A DNA stretch of 37,194 nt from Verrucomicrobiota bacterium (GCA_023457715.1 JAEWKR010000128.1:1-37194), one strand, 5' to 3'; numbered from the stretch's first letter, positions 27,178-35,230 are shown. Made by a program: numbers and translations. The notes: generated by a model from the letters alone, not told the origin.

Positions 27178-27233
27178 GGGGTGAGGGAGGTTGGGAAGGG
27201 AAGCGCCGACGGCAAGGGAAACTCCGCACCGGC

Positions 27234-27647
27234 TTACCGCTGCCGCACGTAGGATTCCGGCGACGGCGCCGGGGGGCGGGGCTGCCAGTAGCTGGAGGCG
27301 GCGCGGTCGAACCGCCGTTGCAAGGGGTCGCGGCCGAGCGCGCGCATGATCAGGCCGATGGGCGTGAACAGCCCGAAATAGAGGAGGATCAGGATCGCGT
27401 GGGACACGATCAGGCCGACGGGATAGGTGGCGTAGGTGAGTCCCAGATACAGCCGGCGCGCGGCGCCCGGGGCGAGCCAGGCCAGGGCGGGTCCGACCAG
27501 CGCGGCGGCGGTGAGCGCCTCGCTCTGCCACCCGCGCCCCTGGAGCCGCAGCGCGATGCCCCCGGCGGCGGCGGCCACGAACCAGGCGGCCGCGAACCCG
27601 TACAGTTGCGCCCGCGAGGGGTGCCGATTGATGCGAAGCAGCGCCAT
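27234..27647 (-). CDS. SxtJ family membrane protein
   Basis: A 137-residue protein with a short basic N-terminus (MALLRINRHPSRAQLYGF) and four hydrophobic stretches at about 16-34, 43-58, 66-81 and 81-100. It ends in a Pro-rich tail (QPRPPAPSPESYVRQR). The order carbamoyltransferase - SxtJ - DUF5989 is a conserved gene neighbourhood named from saxitoxin clusters, but it is widespread in bacteria that make no saxitoxin. The ATG at 27647 is 2 bases after the carbamoyltransferase stop, so coupling is likely. Function is unknown; a membrane partner of the carbamoyltransferase is the obvious hypothesis. Confidence 0.85.
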   Translation of the reverse strand: MALLRINRHPSRAQLYGFAAAWFVAAAAGGIALRLQGRGWQSEALTAAALVGPALAWLAPGAARRLYLGLTYATYPVGLIVSHAILILLYFGLFTPIGLIMRALGRDPLQRRFDRAASSYWQPRPPAPSPESYVRQR

Positions 27648-27649
27648 GG

Positions 27650-29479
27650 TCAGTCGTCGCCGTAGCGTTGGCGGAGCGCAGCCGCCTCGGCCGGCGCGAG
27701 GCGGTCCGATGCCGTCTTTTCCACGATGCAGTCGCCCAGGACCAGCACGTCGATGTCGGTCGCGCGGAAGCAGCGGTAGGCATCCTCGGCATCGCAGACG
27801 ATCGGTTCGCCGCGGATATTGAAGCTGGTGTTGATCAGGACCGGACAGCCCGTCTGCCGTTCGAATGCCTGCAGCAGCCGGTGGAGCCGGGGGTTGCGCT
27901 CCGCATCGACGGTCTGCACGCGGGCGGAGTGGTCGACATGGGTCACGGCGGGAATCGTCGACCGCACCTGCTTCAGGCGCGCCAGCCCGGCCGCCGGGGC
28001 CGGGACCGGCTGGCGCTGCCGTTCGGCGACGGACGTCACCAGCAGCATGTAGGGGCTTTCCTCGCCCGGCGGGAGGTCGAAGTACTCGCCCACGCGCGTG
28101 CGATCCACCAGGGGCGCGAAGGGGCGGAACGATTCGCGAAACTTCACCTTGAGGTTCAGCCGTGACTGCATGTCCGGGTCGCGCGGGTCGCCCAGGATGC
28201 TGCGGTTGCCCAGCGCCCGGGGGCCGAACTCCATCCGGCCCTGGACCCACGCGACCACTTTGCCGGCGGCGAGGAGGGTCGCGGTCGCCGCGCAGAGCTC
28301 TTCCTCCGAACCTGCCTGTCGGAACGAGGCGCCGTGGCGTTGAAGCACCGCCGCGGCCCCCGCCGGATCCAGCGCCGGGCCGAGCAGCGATCCCCGCTGC
28401 GCGTCCCCGGGGAGCGGCACGCGGGGCTGCTCCAGCAGCTGATGCCAGGTGAACAGCGCCGCGCCGAGCGCGCCGCCGGCATCGCCCGCGGCCGGCTGGA
28501 TCCAAAGCTGCTCGAACGGCCCTTCGCGGAGCAGGCGACCGTTGGCGACGCAGTTCAGCGCCACGCCGCCCGCCAGGCAGAGCTGCTTCAGCTTCGTGGT
28601 GGCGTGCACGTGGGCCGCCATCCGCAACACGATCGTTTCCGTGACCTGCTGCACGGAAGCGGCAAGGTCGAATTCCCGCTGCGTGAGTTCGGCTTCCGGC
28701 CGGCGCGGCGGACCGCCGAACAGCCGGTCGAACTTGCGGGAGGTCATGGTCAGCCCCGCGCAGTAGTCGAAGTACGATTGATCGAGGCGGAAGGAGCCGT
28801 CGGGTTTCAGATCGACCAGCCTGGCCAGGATGGTGTCCGCGTACACCGGCTCACCGTAGGGCGCCAGGCCCATGAGCTTGTATTCGCCGCTGTTGACGCG
28901 AAAGCCGCAGAAGTAGGTGAAGGCTGAATACAGCAGCCCGAGGGAGTGGGGGAAGCGCAGCTCGTGGGTCAGCCCGATCCGGTTCCCGCGACCGACGCCG
29001 AACGTGCCGGTGGCCCACTCGCCGACGCCGTCGAGGACGAGGAGTGCCGCCTCGTCGAACGGCGACGGGAGAAACGCGCTGGCGGCATGGGCCTCGTGAT
29101 GCTCCACGAAGACATAGGGTTTGCGGTACTTTCCCCCCAGGCCGTGGTTCATCACGCCGGGCAGCTGCAGCTTCTCGTGCAGCCACACCGGCAGGGCCTG
29201 CAGGAAGGAGCGGAAGCCGCCCGGGGCGGTGGCGAGATACGTCTCGAGGAGCCGCTCGAATTTCAGGTAGGGCTTCTCGTAGAAGACCACATGGTCGAGA
29301 TCGCCGGCGCCGATTCCGGCCTCGGCGAGGCAGTAGCCGATCGCGCGCCCGGGGAAGGCCTTGTCGTGCTTGATCCGCGTGAACCGCTCCTCCTGAGCCG
29401 CGGCGACAATCCGGCCGTCCACGATCAGCGCCGCGGCCGAATCGTGATAAAAGGCGGAGACGCCGAGGATGGCGGTCAT
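27650..29479 (-). CDS. Carbamoyltransferase (NodU/CmcH/TobZ family)
   Basis: A 609-residue two-domain carbamoyltransferase using carbamoyl phosphate and ATP to form an O-carbamoyl group via a carbamoyl-adenylate. The N-terminal Kae1-like domain (1 to about 350) opens with ILGVSAFYHDSAAALIVDG and has the metal-binding VEHHEAHAASAF (H127, H131). The C-terminal domain (about 380-575) shows EFGPRALGNRSIL, HVDHSARVQTV and PVLINTSFNIRGEPIV, typical of YrdC-like carbamoyl-phosphate binding. The acceptor is probably a sugar or lipid-linked glycan given the SxtJ/DUF5989/SGNH context, but it cannot be identified. The start ATG at 29479 lies 11 bases from an inverted repeat that supplies the pyrimidine-rich leader. 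Confidence 0.92.
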   Translation of the reverse strand: MTAILGVSAFYHDSAAALIVDGRIVAAAQEERFTRIKHDKAFPGRAIGYCLAEAGIGAGDLDHVVFYEKPYLKFERLLETYLATAPGGFRSFLQALPVWLHEKLQLPGVMNHGLGGKYRKPYVFVEHHEAHAASAFLPSPFDEAALLVLDGVGEWATGTFGVGRGNRIGLTHELRFPHSLGLLYSAFTYFCGFRVNSGEYKLMGLAPYGEPVYADTILARLVDLKPDGSFRLDQSYFDYCAGLTMTSRKFDRLFGGPPRRPEAELTQREFDLAASVQQVTETIVLRMAAHVHATTKLKQLCLAGGVALNCVANGRLLREGPFEQLWIQPAAGDAGGALGAALFTWHQLLEQPRVPLPGDAQRGSLLGPALDPAGAAAVLQRHGASFRQAGSEEELCAATATLLAAGKVVAWVQGRMEFGPRALGNRSILGDPRDPDMQSRLNLKVKFRESFRPFAPLVDRTRVGEYFDLPPGEESPYMLLVTSVAERQRQPVPAPAAGLARLKQVRSTIPAVTHVDHSARVQTVDAERNPRLHRLLQAFERQTGCPVLINTSFNIRGEPIVCDAEDAYRCFRATDIDVLVLGDCIVEKTASDRLAPAEAAALRQRYGDD

Positions 29480-29490
29480 GGGGTGGGGAA

Positions 29491-29655
29491 GTGAGAGTGA
29501 AAGTGAGAGTGAAAGTGAAGGGGAAAATTCTGGCAGCCCGCTGCGTGCTCTTGCTCGTGCTCGTGATCCTCCGAACCCGAGCAAGCGCACGATTACGATC
29601 ACGAGCACCTCCGCTTCACTTTCACTCTCACTTTCACTTTCACGCTCACTCCCTC
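29491..29655. repeat. Nested inverted repeat: GTGAAAGTGAGA arms enclosing GAGCAC arms
   Basis: The outer arms are the GTGAAAGTGAGA family. Bases 29499-29520 pair perfectly with 29614-29635 over 22 nt, and the outer units continue at 29491-29498 and 29636-29655. Inside lie arms of the GAGCAC family: GTGCTCTTGCTCGTGCTCGTG (about 29544-29564) facing GAGCAAGCGCACG...ATCACGAGCAC (29580-29608). Two families that occur alone elsewhere (1638-1722 and 17529-17597) are therefore nested here in one palindrome. The outer arm begins 12 bases before the carbamoyltransferase start codon. Confidence 0.85.
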
Positions 29656-29663
29656 ATCCCCCC

Positions 29664-29697
29664 AAAAAAAACCCCGCGTGTTGCCACGCGGGGTTTT
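29664..29697 (-). terminator. Intrinsic terminator of ppdK
   Basis: On the minus strand the stem AAAACCCCGCGTG / CACGCGGGGTTTT (13 bp, 4-base loop) is followed by a run of eight Ts (four of them in the stem) and then six Gs. It is 37 bases downstream of the ppdK stop. The stem's own A4/T4 makes it partly bidirectional. Confidence 0.92.
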
Positions 29698-29733
29698 GAG
29701 AGAGCCTGAAGCCTATCGCTTAGAGCCTGCCGC

Positions 29734-32565
29734 TCACTTCTTCGCGGCCTTGGCTTCCGCGATCGCGGCCTGGGCGGCGGCGAGGCGGGCGACCGGCACG
29801 CGGAAGGGCGAGCAGGAGACGTAGGTGAGACCGACCTTGTGGCAGAACTTGACCGAGTCCGGATCGCCACCGTGCTCACCGCAGATGCCGAGCTTGATGT
29901 CGGGACGCGTCTGGCGGCCCTTCTGCACGGCGATCTGGATCAGCTGGCCGACACCGGTCTGGTCGATCGTGGCGAAGGGGTTCTTCTTCACGATTTCCTG
30001 CTCCTGGTACTGCGGCAGGAACGAGCCCGAGTCGTCGCGGCTCATGCCGAGGCAGGTCTGGGTGAGGTCGTTGGTGCCGAAGCTGAAGAACTGCGCCGAG
30101 CTGGCGATTTCGTCAGCGGTCAGCGCGCCGCGCGGCACTTCGATCATCGTGCCGACGAGGTAGTTCAACTTCACCTTCTTCTCCGCCTGGACCTCCGCGG
30201 CGACGCGGTGGACGACATCGAGCTGGAGATCGAGCTCCTTCTTGAACCCGACGAGCGGGATCATGATCTCGGGGCGGACCTTGATGCCTTCCTTCTGGAC
30301 GAGGGCGGCGGCCTCGAACACCGCGCGGGCCTGCATCTCGGAGATTTCGGGATAGCCGATACCGAGACGGCAGCCGCGGAAGCCGAGCATCGGGTTGAAC
30401 TCGTGCAGTTGATGGACGCGCGCCGCGATCTTCTCGACGGGCAGGTTCATCTTCTTCGCGAGGTCAGCCTGCTGCTCCGGCGTGTGCGGCAGGAATTCGT
30501 GCAGCGGCGGATCGAGGAAACGGATCGTCGCCGGGAAGCCCTTCAGCTCGCGGAAGATGCCCGCGAAGTCCTCGCGCTGGTAGGGGAGGAGCTTCGCGAG
30601 GGCGGCCTTCCGGTCGGCCAGGTTCTCGGCGAGGATCATCTCGCGCATTGCGTCGATGCGGTCGCCTTCGAAGAACATGTGCTCGGTGCGGGTGAGACCG
30701 ATGCCGGTCGCACCGAACGCCACCGCGTTCTTCGTCTGGGACGGCGAGTCCGCGTTGGTGCGGACCTGCAGGCGCGTGGCCTGGCCGCACCACTTCATCA
30801 GCTGCTGGAAGTTTTTGAACTTCTCGGTCTGCTGGGCTTCCTTGTCGCCATCGATGAGGCCGCCGATGATTTCGGACGGCGCGGCCTTGAGCTGGCCGGC
30901 GTACACCTTGCCGAGCGTGCCGTCGATCGACAGCCAGTCGCCTTCCTTGAAGGTCTGGCCGGCAACGGTCACGGTGCGGGCGTGGTAGTCGACTTCGACC
31001 GCCGCCGCACCGCAGACGCACACCTTGCCCATCTGGCGGGCAACGAGCGCGGCGTGGGACGAGACGCCGCCACGAGCGGTGAGGATGCCCTCGGCGGCGA
31101 TCATGCCGCGGAGATCTTCCGGAGAGGTTTCGACGCGCACGAGGAGGACCTTCTCACCCTTGTCGGCGGCCTGGACCGCGCGGTCGGCATTGAGATAGAT
31201 CTTGCCGGAAGCGGCGCCGGGGCCGGCGGGCAGACCGGTCGCGAGCACGGCGGCCTTCTTCACCTCGGCCAGGTCGAACACCGGGGCGAGCAGCTGGTCG
31301 AGCTGGTCGGCCGGGTTGCGCATGACGGCGGTCTGCCAGTCGATGAGCTTCTCCTTGTACATATCGACCGAGAACTTCAGCGCGGCCATGGCGGTGCGCT
31401 TGCCGTTGCGGGTCTGCAGCATGTACACCTTCTTCTCCTGGATGGTGAACTCGAAGTCCTGCACATCCTTGAAGTGCTTCTCCAGGTTGCCGCGGATCCG
31501 CTCGAGCTCGGCGTAGGCGCCGGGCAGCACCTCCTTCAGCTTGGCGACCGGATCAGGCGTGCGGACGCCGGCGACGACGTCTTCGCCCTGGGCGTTCATG
31601 AGGAACTCACCGTAGAATTCCTTCACGCCGTTGGCCGGGTTGCGCGTGAACGCCACGCCGGAGCCGGAGGTCTCGCCCGTGTTGCCATACACCATGGCCT
31701 GCACGTTGACCGCGGTGCCCCACTCGGAGGGGATGTTGTACTTGCGGCGATACACGATCGCGCGGTCGTTCATCCAGGAGCCGAACACCGCACCGGCGGC
31801 GCCGAACAGCTGGTCCCAGGGGGACGAGGGGAAGTCCTTGCCGGCGCGGTCGAGCACCAGCTTCTTGAAGCGGACGACGAGTTCCTTGAGGTCGTCGACG
31901 GACAGCTTGGTGTCCTCGATCTCGTGGTTGCCGTAACGCTCGTCCTTCAGCTCACCGATGACCGTCTCGAACGGCTCATGGTCCTCGTCCGGGCGCTTCT
32001 GCACGCCGAGCACGACGTCGCCGTACATCTGCACGAACCGGCGATAGCAGTCCCACGCGAAGCGCGGGTTGTTCGTCTTGGTGCCGAGGGCCTCGACCGT
32101 CTGGTCGTTCAGGCCGAGGTTCAAAATGGTGTCCATCATGCCCGGCATCGAATCGCGGGCGCCGGAGCGGACCGACACGAGGAGCGGGTTCTTGAGGTCG
32201 CCGAACTTCATTCCCGTCTGCTGCTCGAGGGACGCGATGCCCGCCTCGACCTGGCCGCGCAGCGCGGCCGGATAGGTGCGCTTGTTCGCGTAGTAGTAGG
32301 TGCAGACTTCCGTGGTGATCGTGAAGCCCGGGGGCACCGGAAGTCCGATGCGGCACATTTCCGCGAGATTCGCGCCCTTGCCGCCAAGCAGCGCCTTCAT
32401 TGTGCCGTCACCGTCCGATTTCCTGCCGAACAGATAGACATATTTCGGCGCCTTGCCCGCGGCGGGCTTGGCAGAGGACTTTTTCGCTGGGCGGGCGGAG
32501 GATTTCGCCTTGGCAGCGGGTTTGCCCGACTTCTTGGCGGGTTTGGCTTTGGATTTAGCGGCCAT
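29734..32565 (-). CDS. ppdK: Pyruvate, phosphate dikinase with Lys/Ala-rich N-terminal tail
   Basis: A 943-residue enzyme interconverting pyruvate + ATP + Pi and PEP + AMP + PPi. The conserved order is present: KYVYLFG and LLGGKGANLAEM at 41-70 (ATP-grasp), a catalytic phosphohistidine segment GGVSSHAALVARQMG, and the C-terminal TIM-barrel with LGFRGCRLGI, FFSFGTNDLTQ and LGICGEHGGD. Residues 2-40 are an extra tail of Lys, Ala, Pro and Ser (KPAKKSGKPAAKA), with 13 lysines in the first 41 residues, like histone-H1-type repeats; other PPDKs usually start at KYVYLFG. Start 32565 is the first ATG of the tail. The gene has its own terminator, and the promoter should be in 32566-32850. It is near malic enzyme (35315), consistent with PEP-pyruvate-malate control. 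Confidence 0.95.
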   Translation of the reverse strand: MAAKSKAKPAKKSGKPAAKAKSSARPAKKSSAKPAAGKAPKYVYLFGRKSDGDGTMKALLGGKGANLAEMCRIGLPVPPGFTITTEVCTYYYANKRTYPAALRGQVEAGIASLEQQTGMKFGDLKNPLLVSVRSGARDSMPGMMDTILNLGLNDQTVEALGTKTNNPRFAWDCYRRFVQMYGDVVLGVQKRPDEDHEPFETVIGELKDERYGNHEIEDTKLSVDDLKELVVRFKKLVLDRAGKDFPSSPWDQLFGAAGAVFGSWMNDRAIVYRRKYNIPSEWGTAVNVQAMVYGNTGETSGSGVAFTRNPANGVKEFYGEFLMNAQGEDVVAGVRTPDPVAKLKEVLPGAYAELERIRGNLEKHFKDVQDFEFTIQEKKVYMLQTRNGKRTAMAALKFSVDMYKEKLIDWQTAVMRNPADQLDQLLAPVFDLAEVKKAAVLATGLPAGPGAASGKIYLNADRAVQAADKGEKVLLVRVETSPEDLRGMIAAEGILTARGGVSSHAALVARQMGKVCVCGAAAVEVDYHARTVTVAGQTFKEGDWLSIDGTLGKVYAGQLKAAPSEIIGGLIDGDKEAQQTEKFKNFQQLMKWCGQATRLQVRTNADSPSQTKNAVAFGATGIGLTRTEHMFFEGDRIDAMREMILAENLADRKAALAKLLPYQREDFAGIFRELKGFPATIRFLDPPLHEFLPHTPEQQADLAKKMNLPVEKIAARVHQLHEFNPMLGFRGCRLGIGYPEISEMQARAVFEAAALVQKEGIKVRPEIMIPLVGFKKELDLQLDVVHRVAAEVQAEKKVKLNYLVGTMIEVPRGALTADEIASSAQFFSFGTNDLTQTCLGMSRDDSGSFLPQYQEQEIVKKNPFATIDQTGVGQLIQIAVQKGRQTRPDIKLGICGEHGGDPDSVKFCHKVGLTYVSCSPFRVPVARLAAAQAAIAEAKAAKK

Positions 32566-32750
32566 GTTGATGGTTAAGATTTTTGATGAACGTCTCGCGG
32601 GGTGGACGCAGAGAGGGACGAAGCCATACTTCACCGCAGAACGTGTCAACGGCGCAGGTGGGGAAGGAGGGGCTCTAACGCGTGAGCGGCCGGGTGCGGG
32701 CGAGGCGCTCAGGGAGACACGACCGGATCGAGTAGCGCGCGGTCGCTGGT

Positions 32751-32834
32751 ATCGTGCTCGGGCTCTTGCTGGTGCACGTGCTCGAACGCGGGGGGCGGAC
32801 CATCCCGGGCACGAGCACGAGCCAGAGCACGACG
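32751..32834. repeat. GAGCAC-type inverted repeat, copy 3
   Basis: The left arm has units ATCGTGCTCG, GGCTCTTGCT and CACGTGCTCGAA (32751-32786). The right arm has CGGGCACGAGCACGAG and CCAGAGCACGACG (32806-32834). Pairing is imperfect but extends over most of the arms. It lies between the ppdK start and the terminator of the small membrane-protein gene. Bases 32566-32750 hold no other recognisable element and presumably include the ppdK promoter. Confidence 0.75.
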
Positions 32835-32854
32835 GGGTACCCGCCACCCCCCCC

Positions 32855-32887
32855 AAAAAAAAAAAGGCGCGGAATGTTTCCGCGCCT
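32855..32887 (-). terminator. Intrinsic terminator of the small membrane-protein gene
   Basis: On the minus strand the stem AGGCGCGGAA / TTCCGCGCCT (10 bp, 3-base loop) is followed by eleven Ts (one shared with the stem) and then eight Gs. It is 24 bases downstream of the stop at 32912. A T-run followed by a G-run is also seen after the ppdK terminator. Confidence 0.92.
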
Positions 32888-32911
32888 GAGATTTAATCTG
32901 CTTTCGCTGTG

Positions 32912-33160
32912 CTACTTACGCACGCGTGACCGCTCTTCGCGCTGGAACCGGTACACCACGCGAAACATCTGCAGCGTGAGCCAGCCGAGGGCGCCGAAGA
33001 GCAGGGCGGTCAGACCGCCCCAGAGGAGCACCATCTTCGGGTCGCGCGAAGGCACGTGGCCGTCCACGACCGTATACATGTAGATCGTGAACGCGATGAC
33101 GAGGACAGCGTCGACAATCAGGCTAACGGGGGTCGTAAGTTTCTGTTCTGGCGCGGCCAT
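32912..33160 (-). CDS. Small two-helix membrane protein, unknown
   Basis: An 82-residue protein with transmembrane segments at about 11-31 (VSLIVDAVLVIAFTIYMYTVV) and 42-67 (MVLLWGGLTALLFGALGWLTLQMF), a loop DGHVPSRDPK, and a strongly basic C-terminus (REERSRVRK). The N-in/C-in topology follows from the basic tail. I recognise no family. It has its own terminator and is divergent from the HDOD gene, with a 185-bp gap, so it is a single-gene transcript. The ATG at 33160 gives the only coherent protein in this stretch. Confidence 0.75.
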   Translation of the reverse strand: MAAPEQKLTTPVSLIVDAVLVIAFTIYMYTVVDGHVPSRDPKMVLLWGGLTALLFGALGWLTLQMFRVVYRFQREERSRVRK

Positions 33161-33345
33161 GAGGCGGTAAGGAGATGAACAAGGACTGAGTTGTCCACGG
33201 AAAATTCAACGACGGTCCGGGGTCCGCGCGGGGAATTATCTCCACTCTTTGGCGCATTGTGCCGAAATAAGGACGGAGATCCCTATTCTCGCTCACCCCA
33301 AAACACCGGCAGATCCCACTTGCCGGAACCCCCGGCGCTACCCAG

Positions 33346-35055
33346 ATGGCCAACATCCTCCTCATTGATGACAGCGAGGTCGCAGGGTGCGCCATGCACG
33401 GCATCCTCGGCAAAGCCGGCCACCGGTGCGTTCTTGCCACCACGCTTCAGGACGCATGGCATCGCCTGCGCGAGGCCGTGATCATCGACCTGGTGTTGCT
33501 GGAGCCCCGCATCGAAAAGGACACGGGGCTTTCGTTTCTCCAGCGGCTGCGGGACGACCCTTTCTGGAAGAACCTGCCGGTCGTGATCTATACGACCGAC
33601 TCCGAGGCCACCTCGGTGAAGAAGGCGCTCGGCCTGCGCGTGCAGAATTATCTGATCAAGCCGTACGACGATAGCGTCGTGTACGCCGAGGTGCACAAAG
33701 CCGTCGCCCATCCGTGGCGGGACGGGTTGTTCGAGGAACCCCGCGCATTCTGCGCCCAGCTGAAGCTGACGCCCGACTCGCTGGCGAAGATGCGCCGCCA
33801 GGTGATGCTCACGTTCGACGAGGCGGTCACCGCCTTCCCGCTGTGGGCGGTCGAACGGGAGAACGCCGAGGTGTTCGAACTCATCGATGCCCTCGCCAAC
33901 GATGCGGCATCGGCCGGCATCTGGGCAGGTGTGGAGTACCTGCGGCATCTCCGCGCGGAAGCCGAGCAGGGCAACTGGTCCGTTTTCCGTGACTCTGCCG
34001 AGTATCTCGACTTCGCGAGCCGCCTGATCTTCTGCCAGATAAACCCCACGTACCTGCCGGATGCGTTGAAGCCGCTCCAGGACCAGGAGGAGCGACGGCA
34101 GGCGGTCGAAAAGGAACGCTGGCTCCGCGCCGACGTGGATCTCGGCGGTCCGGTGATGACCGCCGAGGCGATCGGTCGCGAAGTGCAGGCCCTTTCGGGG
34201 TGTCCCACCATCGATTCCGCCGACGCGGCGTTCGTCATGGCGGCCGACGGGCGGGCGACGAGCCTGAGCCGCGTGATCGAGCTGACCCGCGAAGATCCCG
34301 GGCTTTGCGTGCAGGTGCTGCTTGCGGCCAACCGCCTCGATCACGACGACCAGACCTCGATCGAGGATCCGACGGCGGCCGTGTCGATGCTCGGTGAGAT
34401 CAAGCTGAACGCGCTGGCCAAGACCACGCTCACGATCCCGGAGCGTCATCTCAACACGCCGCCCGTCACCGCGGCCAGCTACTGGATGTTCCTCGTCGGC
34501 GTGGCGAAGCTGTCGCATTACATCGCCGAGTATCTCGAATTCAACTACCTCGCCGGTACGGCGTACACCGCGGGGCTCACGCACGACATCGGCAAGCTGC
34601 TCCTGCTGCGCCTGCATCCGTGGGGCTTCGCCGCGATCATGCATTACGCGCACGATCATAAACTGCCCCTCCACGAGGCGGAGCGGCGGTTCATCGGCTG
34701 CTCGACGCGCGACCTGGCGGTGAAATTTGCGGAGCAGCACCGGTTGCCGCGGGTGTTCGTCAACGTGCTGCGCCACGTCGAGGCGCCGCAGGAGGCGACG
34801 GAGAACGTGGAGCTGGTGGCCATGGTCTCCCTCGCGCGGCTGGTCTGCCTCCATAACCGGGTCGGCCATTGCGGCGACACCCCCAATGATTCCTGCCCGC
34901 CGCTCGCGTCGACCCCGGCCTGGAGCGTCCTGCAGCAGCGGGTGTTTCCCAGTTTCGACCTGCGCAAGTTCGAGGCCGATGCGCACGCCTATTGCCGCGA
35001 GTTGAAGATGACCCTGACCGGTCAGCCGCCGTCCTACGTCGGGCGGCGACGTTGA
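33346..35055 (+). CDS. Pseudo-receiver plus HDOD domain signalling protein
   Basis: A 569-residue cytoplasmic protein. Residues 1-115 are a response-regulator receiver with acidic pair D8-D9, T83/T84 (VIYTTDSE) and K105 (LIKPYDD). The phosphoacceptor aspartate is replaced by E53 (DLVLLEPRIE), so it is probably not phosphorylated and may mimic the active state. Residues about 125-255 are helical. Residues about 265-490 form an HDOD domain, starting LPTIDS-like at GCPTIDSADA, with DPGLCVQVLLAANR and GLTHDIGKLLLL (HD near 412). HDOD proteins act in signalling and gene regulation without a fixed enzymatic role. The start ATG at 33346 directly precedes the receiver. No histidine kinase is adjacent. 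Confidence 0.9.
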   Translation: MANILLIDDSEVAGCAMHGILGKAGHRCVLATTLQDAWHRLREAVIIDLVLLEPRIEKDTGLSFLQRLRDDPFWKNLPVVIYTTDSEATSVKKALGLRVQNYLIKPYDDSVVYAEVHKAVAHPWRDGLFEEPRAFCAQLKLTPDSLAKMRRQVMLTFDEAVTAFPLWAVERENAEVFELIDALANDAASAGIWAGVEYLRHLRAEAEQGNWSVFRDSAEYLDFASRLIFCQINPTYLPDALKPLQDQEERRQAVEKERWLRADVDLGGPVMTAEAIGREVQALSGCPTIDSADAAFVMAADGRATSLSRVIELTREDPGLCVQVLLAANRLDHDDQTSIEDPTAAVSMLGEIKLNALAKTTLTIPERHLNTPPVTAASYWMFLVGVAKLSHYIAEYLEFNYLAGTAYTAGLTHDIGKLLLLRLHPWGFAAIMHYAHDHKLPLHEAERRFIGCSTRDLAVKFAEQHRLPRVFVNVLRHVEAPQEATENVELVAMVSLARLVCLHNRVGHCGDTPNDSCPPLASTPAWSVLQQRVFPSFDLRKFEADAHAYCRELKMTLTGQPPSYVGRRR

Positions 35056-35066
35056 GGGGGGCGGAG

Positions 35067-35230
35067 ATTCCGGGATCCGGAATCTGAGATCCGAGTTCCG
35101 GGATCCGCGGTCCGGGATCTGGCAGACGTGTCTCGATGCAGGATGCTGGGAACAAGATGAAGGATCCTGCATCCCGGATCTCGCATCCCGGATCCCGCAT
35201 TTCGCATCTCGCATCCCGGATCCCGCATCG
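35067..35230. repeat. CATCCCGGAT-type inverted repeat cluster
   Basis: The left arm (35067-35125) contains units such as TTCCGGGATCCGGAATC and GATCCGCGGTCCGGGATC. The right arm (35160-35230) has CATCCCGGATCTCG/CATCCCGGATCCCG units repeated. The units of one side can pair with those of the other in several registers, and several units are themselves palindromic. It sits between the HDOD stop and the malic enzyme start. Bases 35231-35314 show nothing further. Confidence 0.7.

Noticed and set aside
29839..32577. Very long plus-strand open frame (over 900 codons) antisense to ppdK
   Set aside because: The opposite strand encodes a full PPDK with all motifs. The antisense frame has no domain and a composition typical of reverse-complemented high-GC coding sequence.
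33249..33266. Operator-like inverted repeat TTGGC-N7-GCCGAA before the HDOD gene
   Set aside because: It is imperfect (one extra base), short and unique in the window, so it is not better than chance in high-GC sequence.
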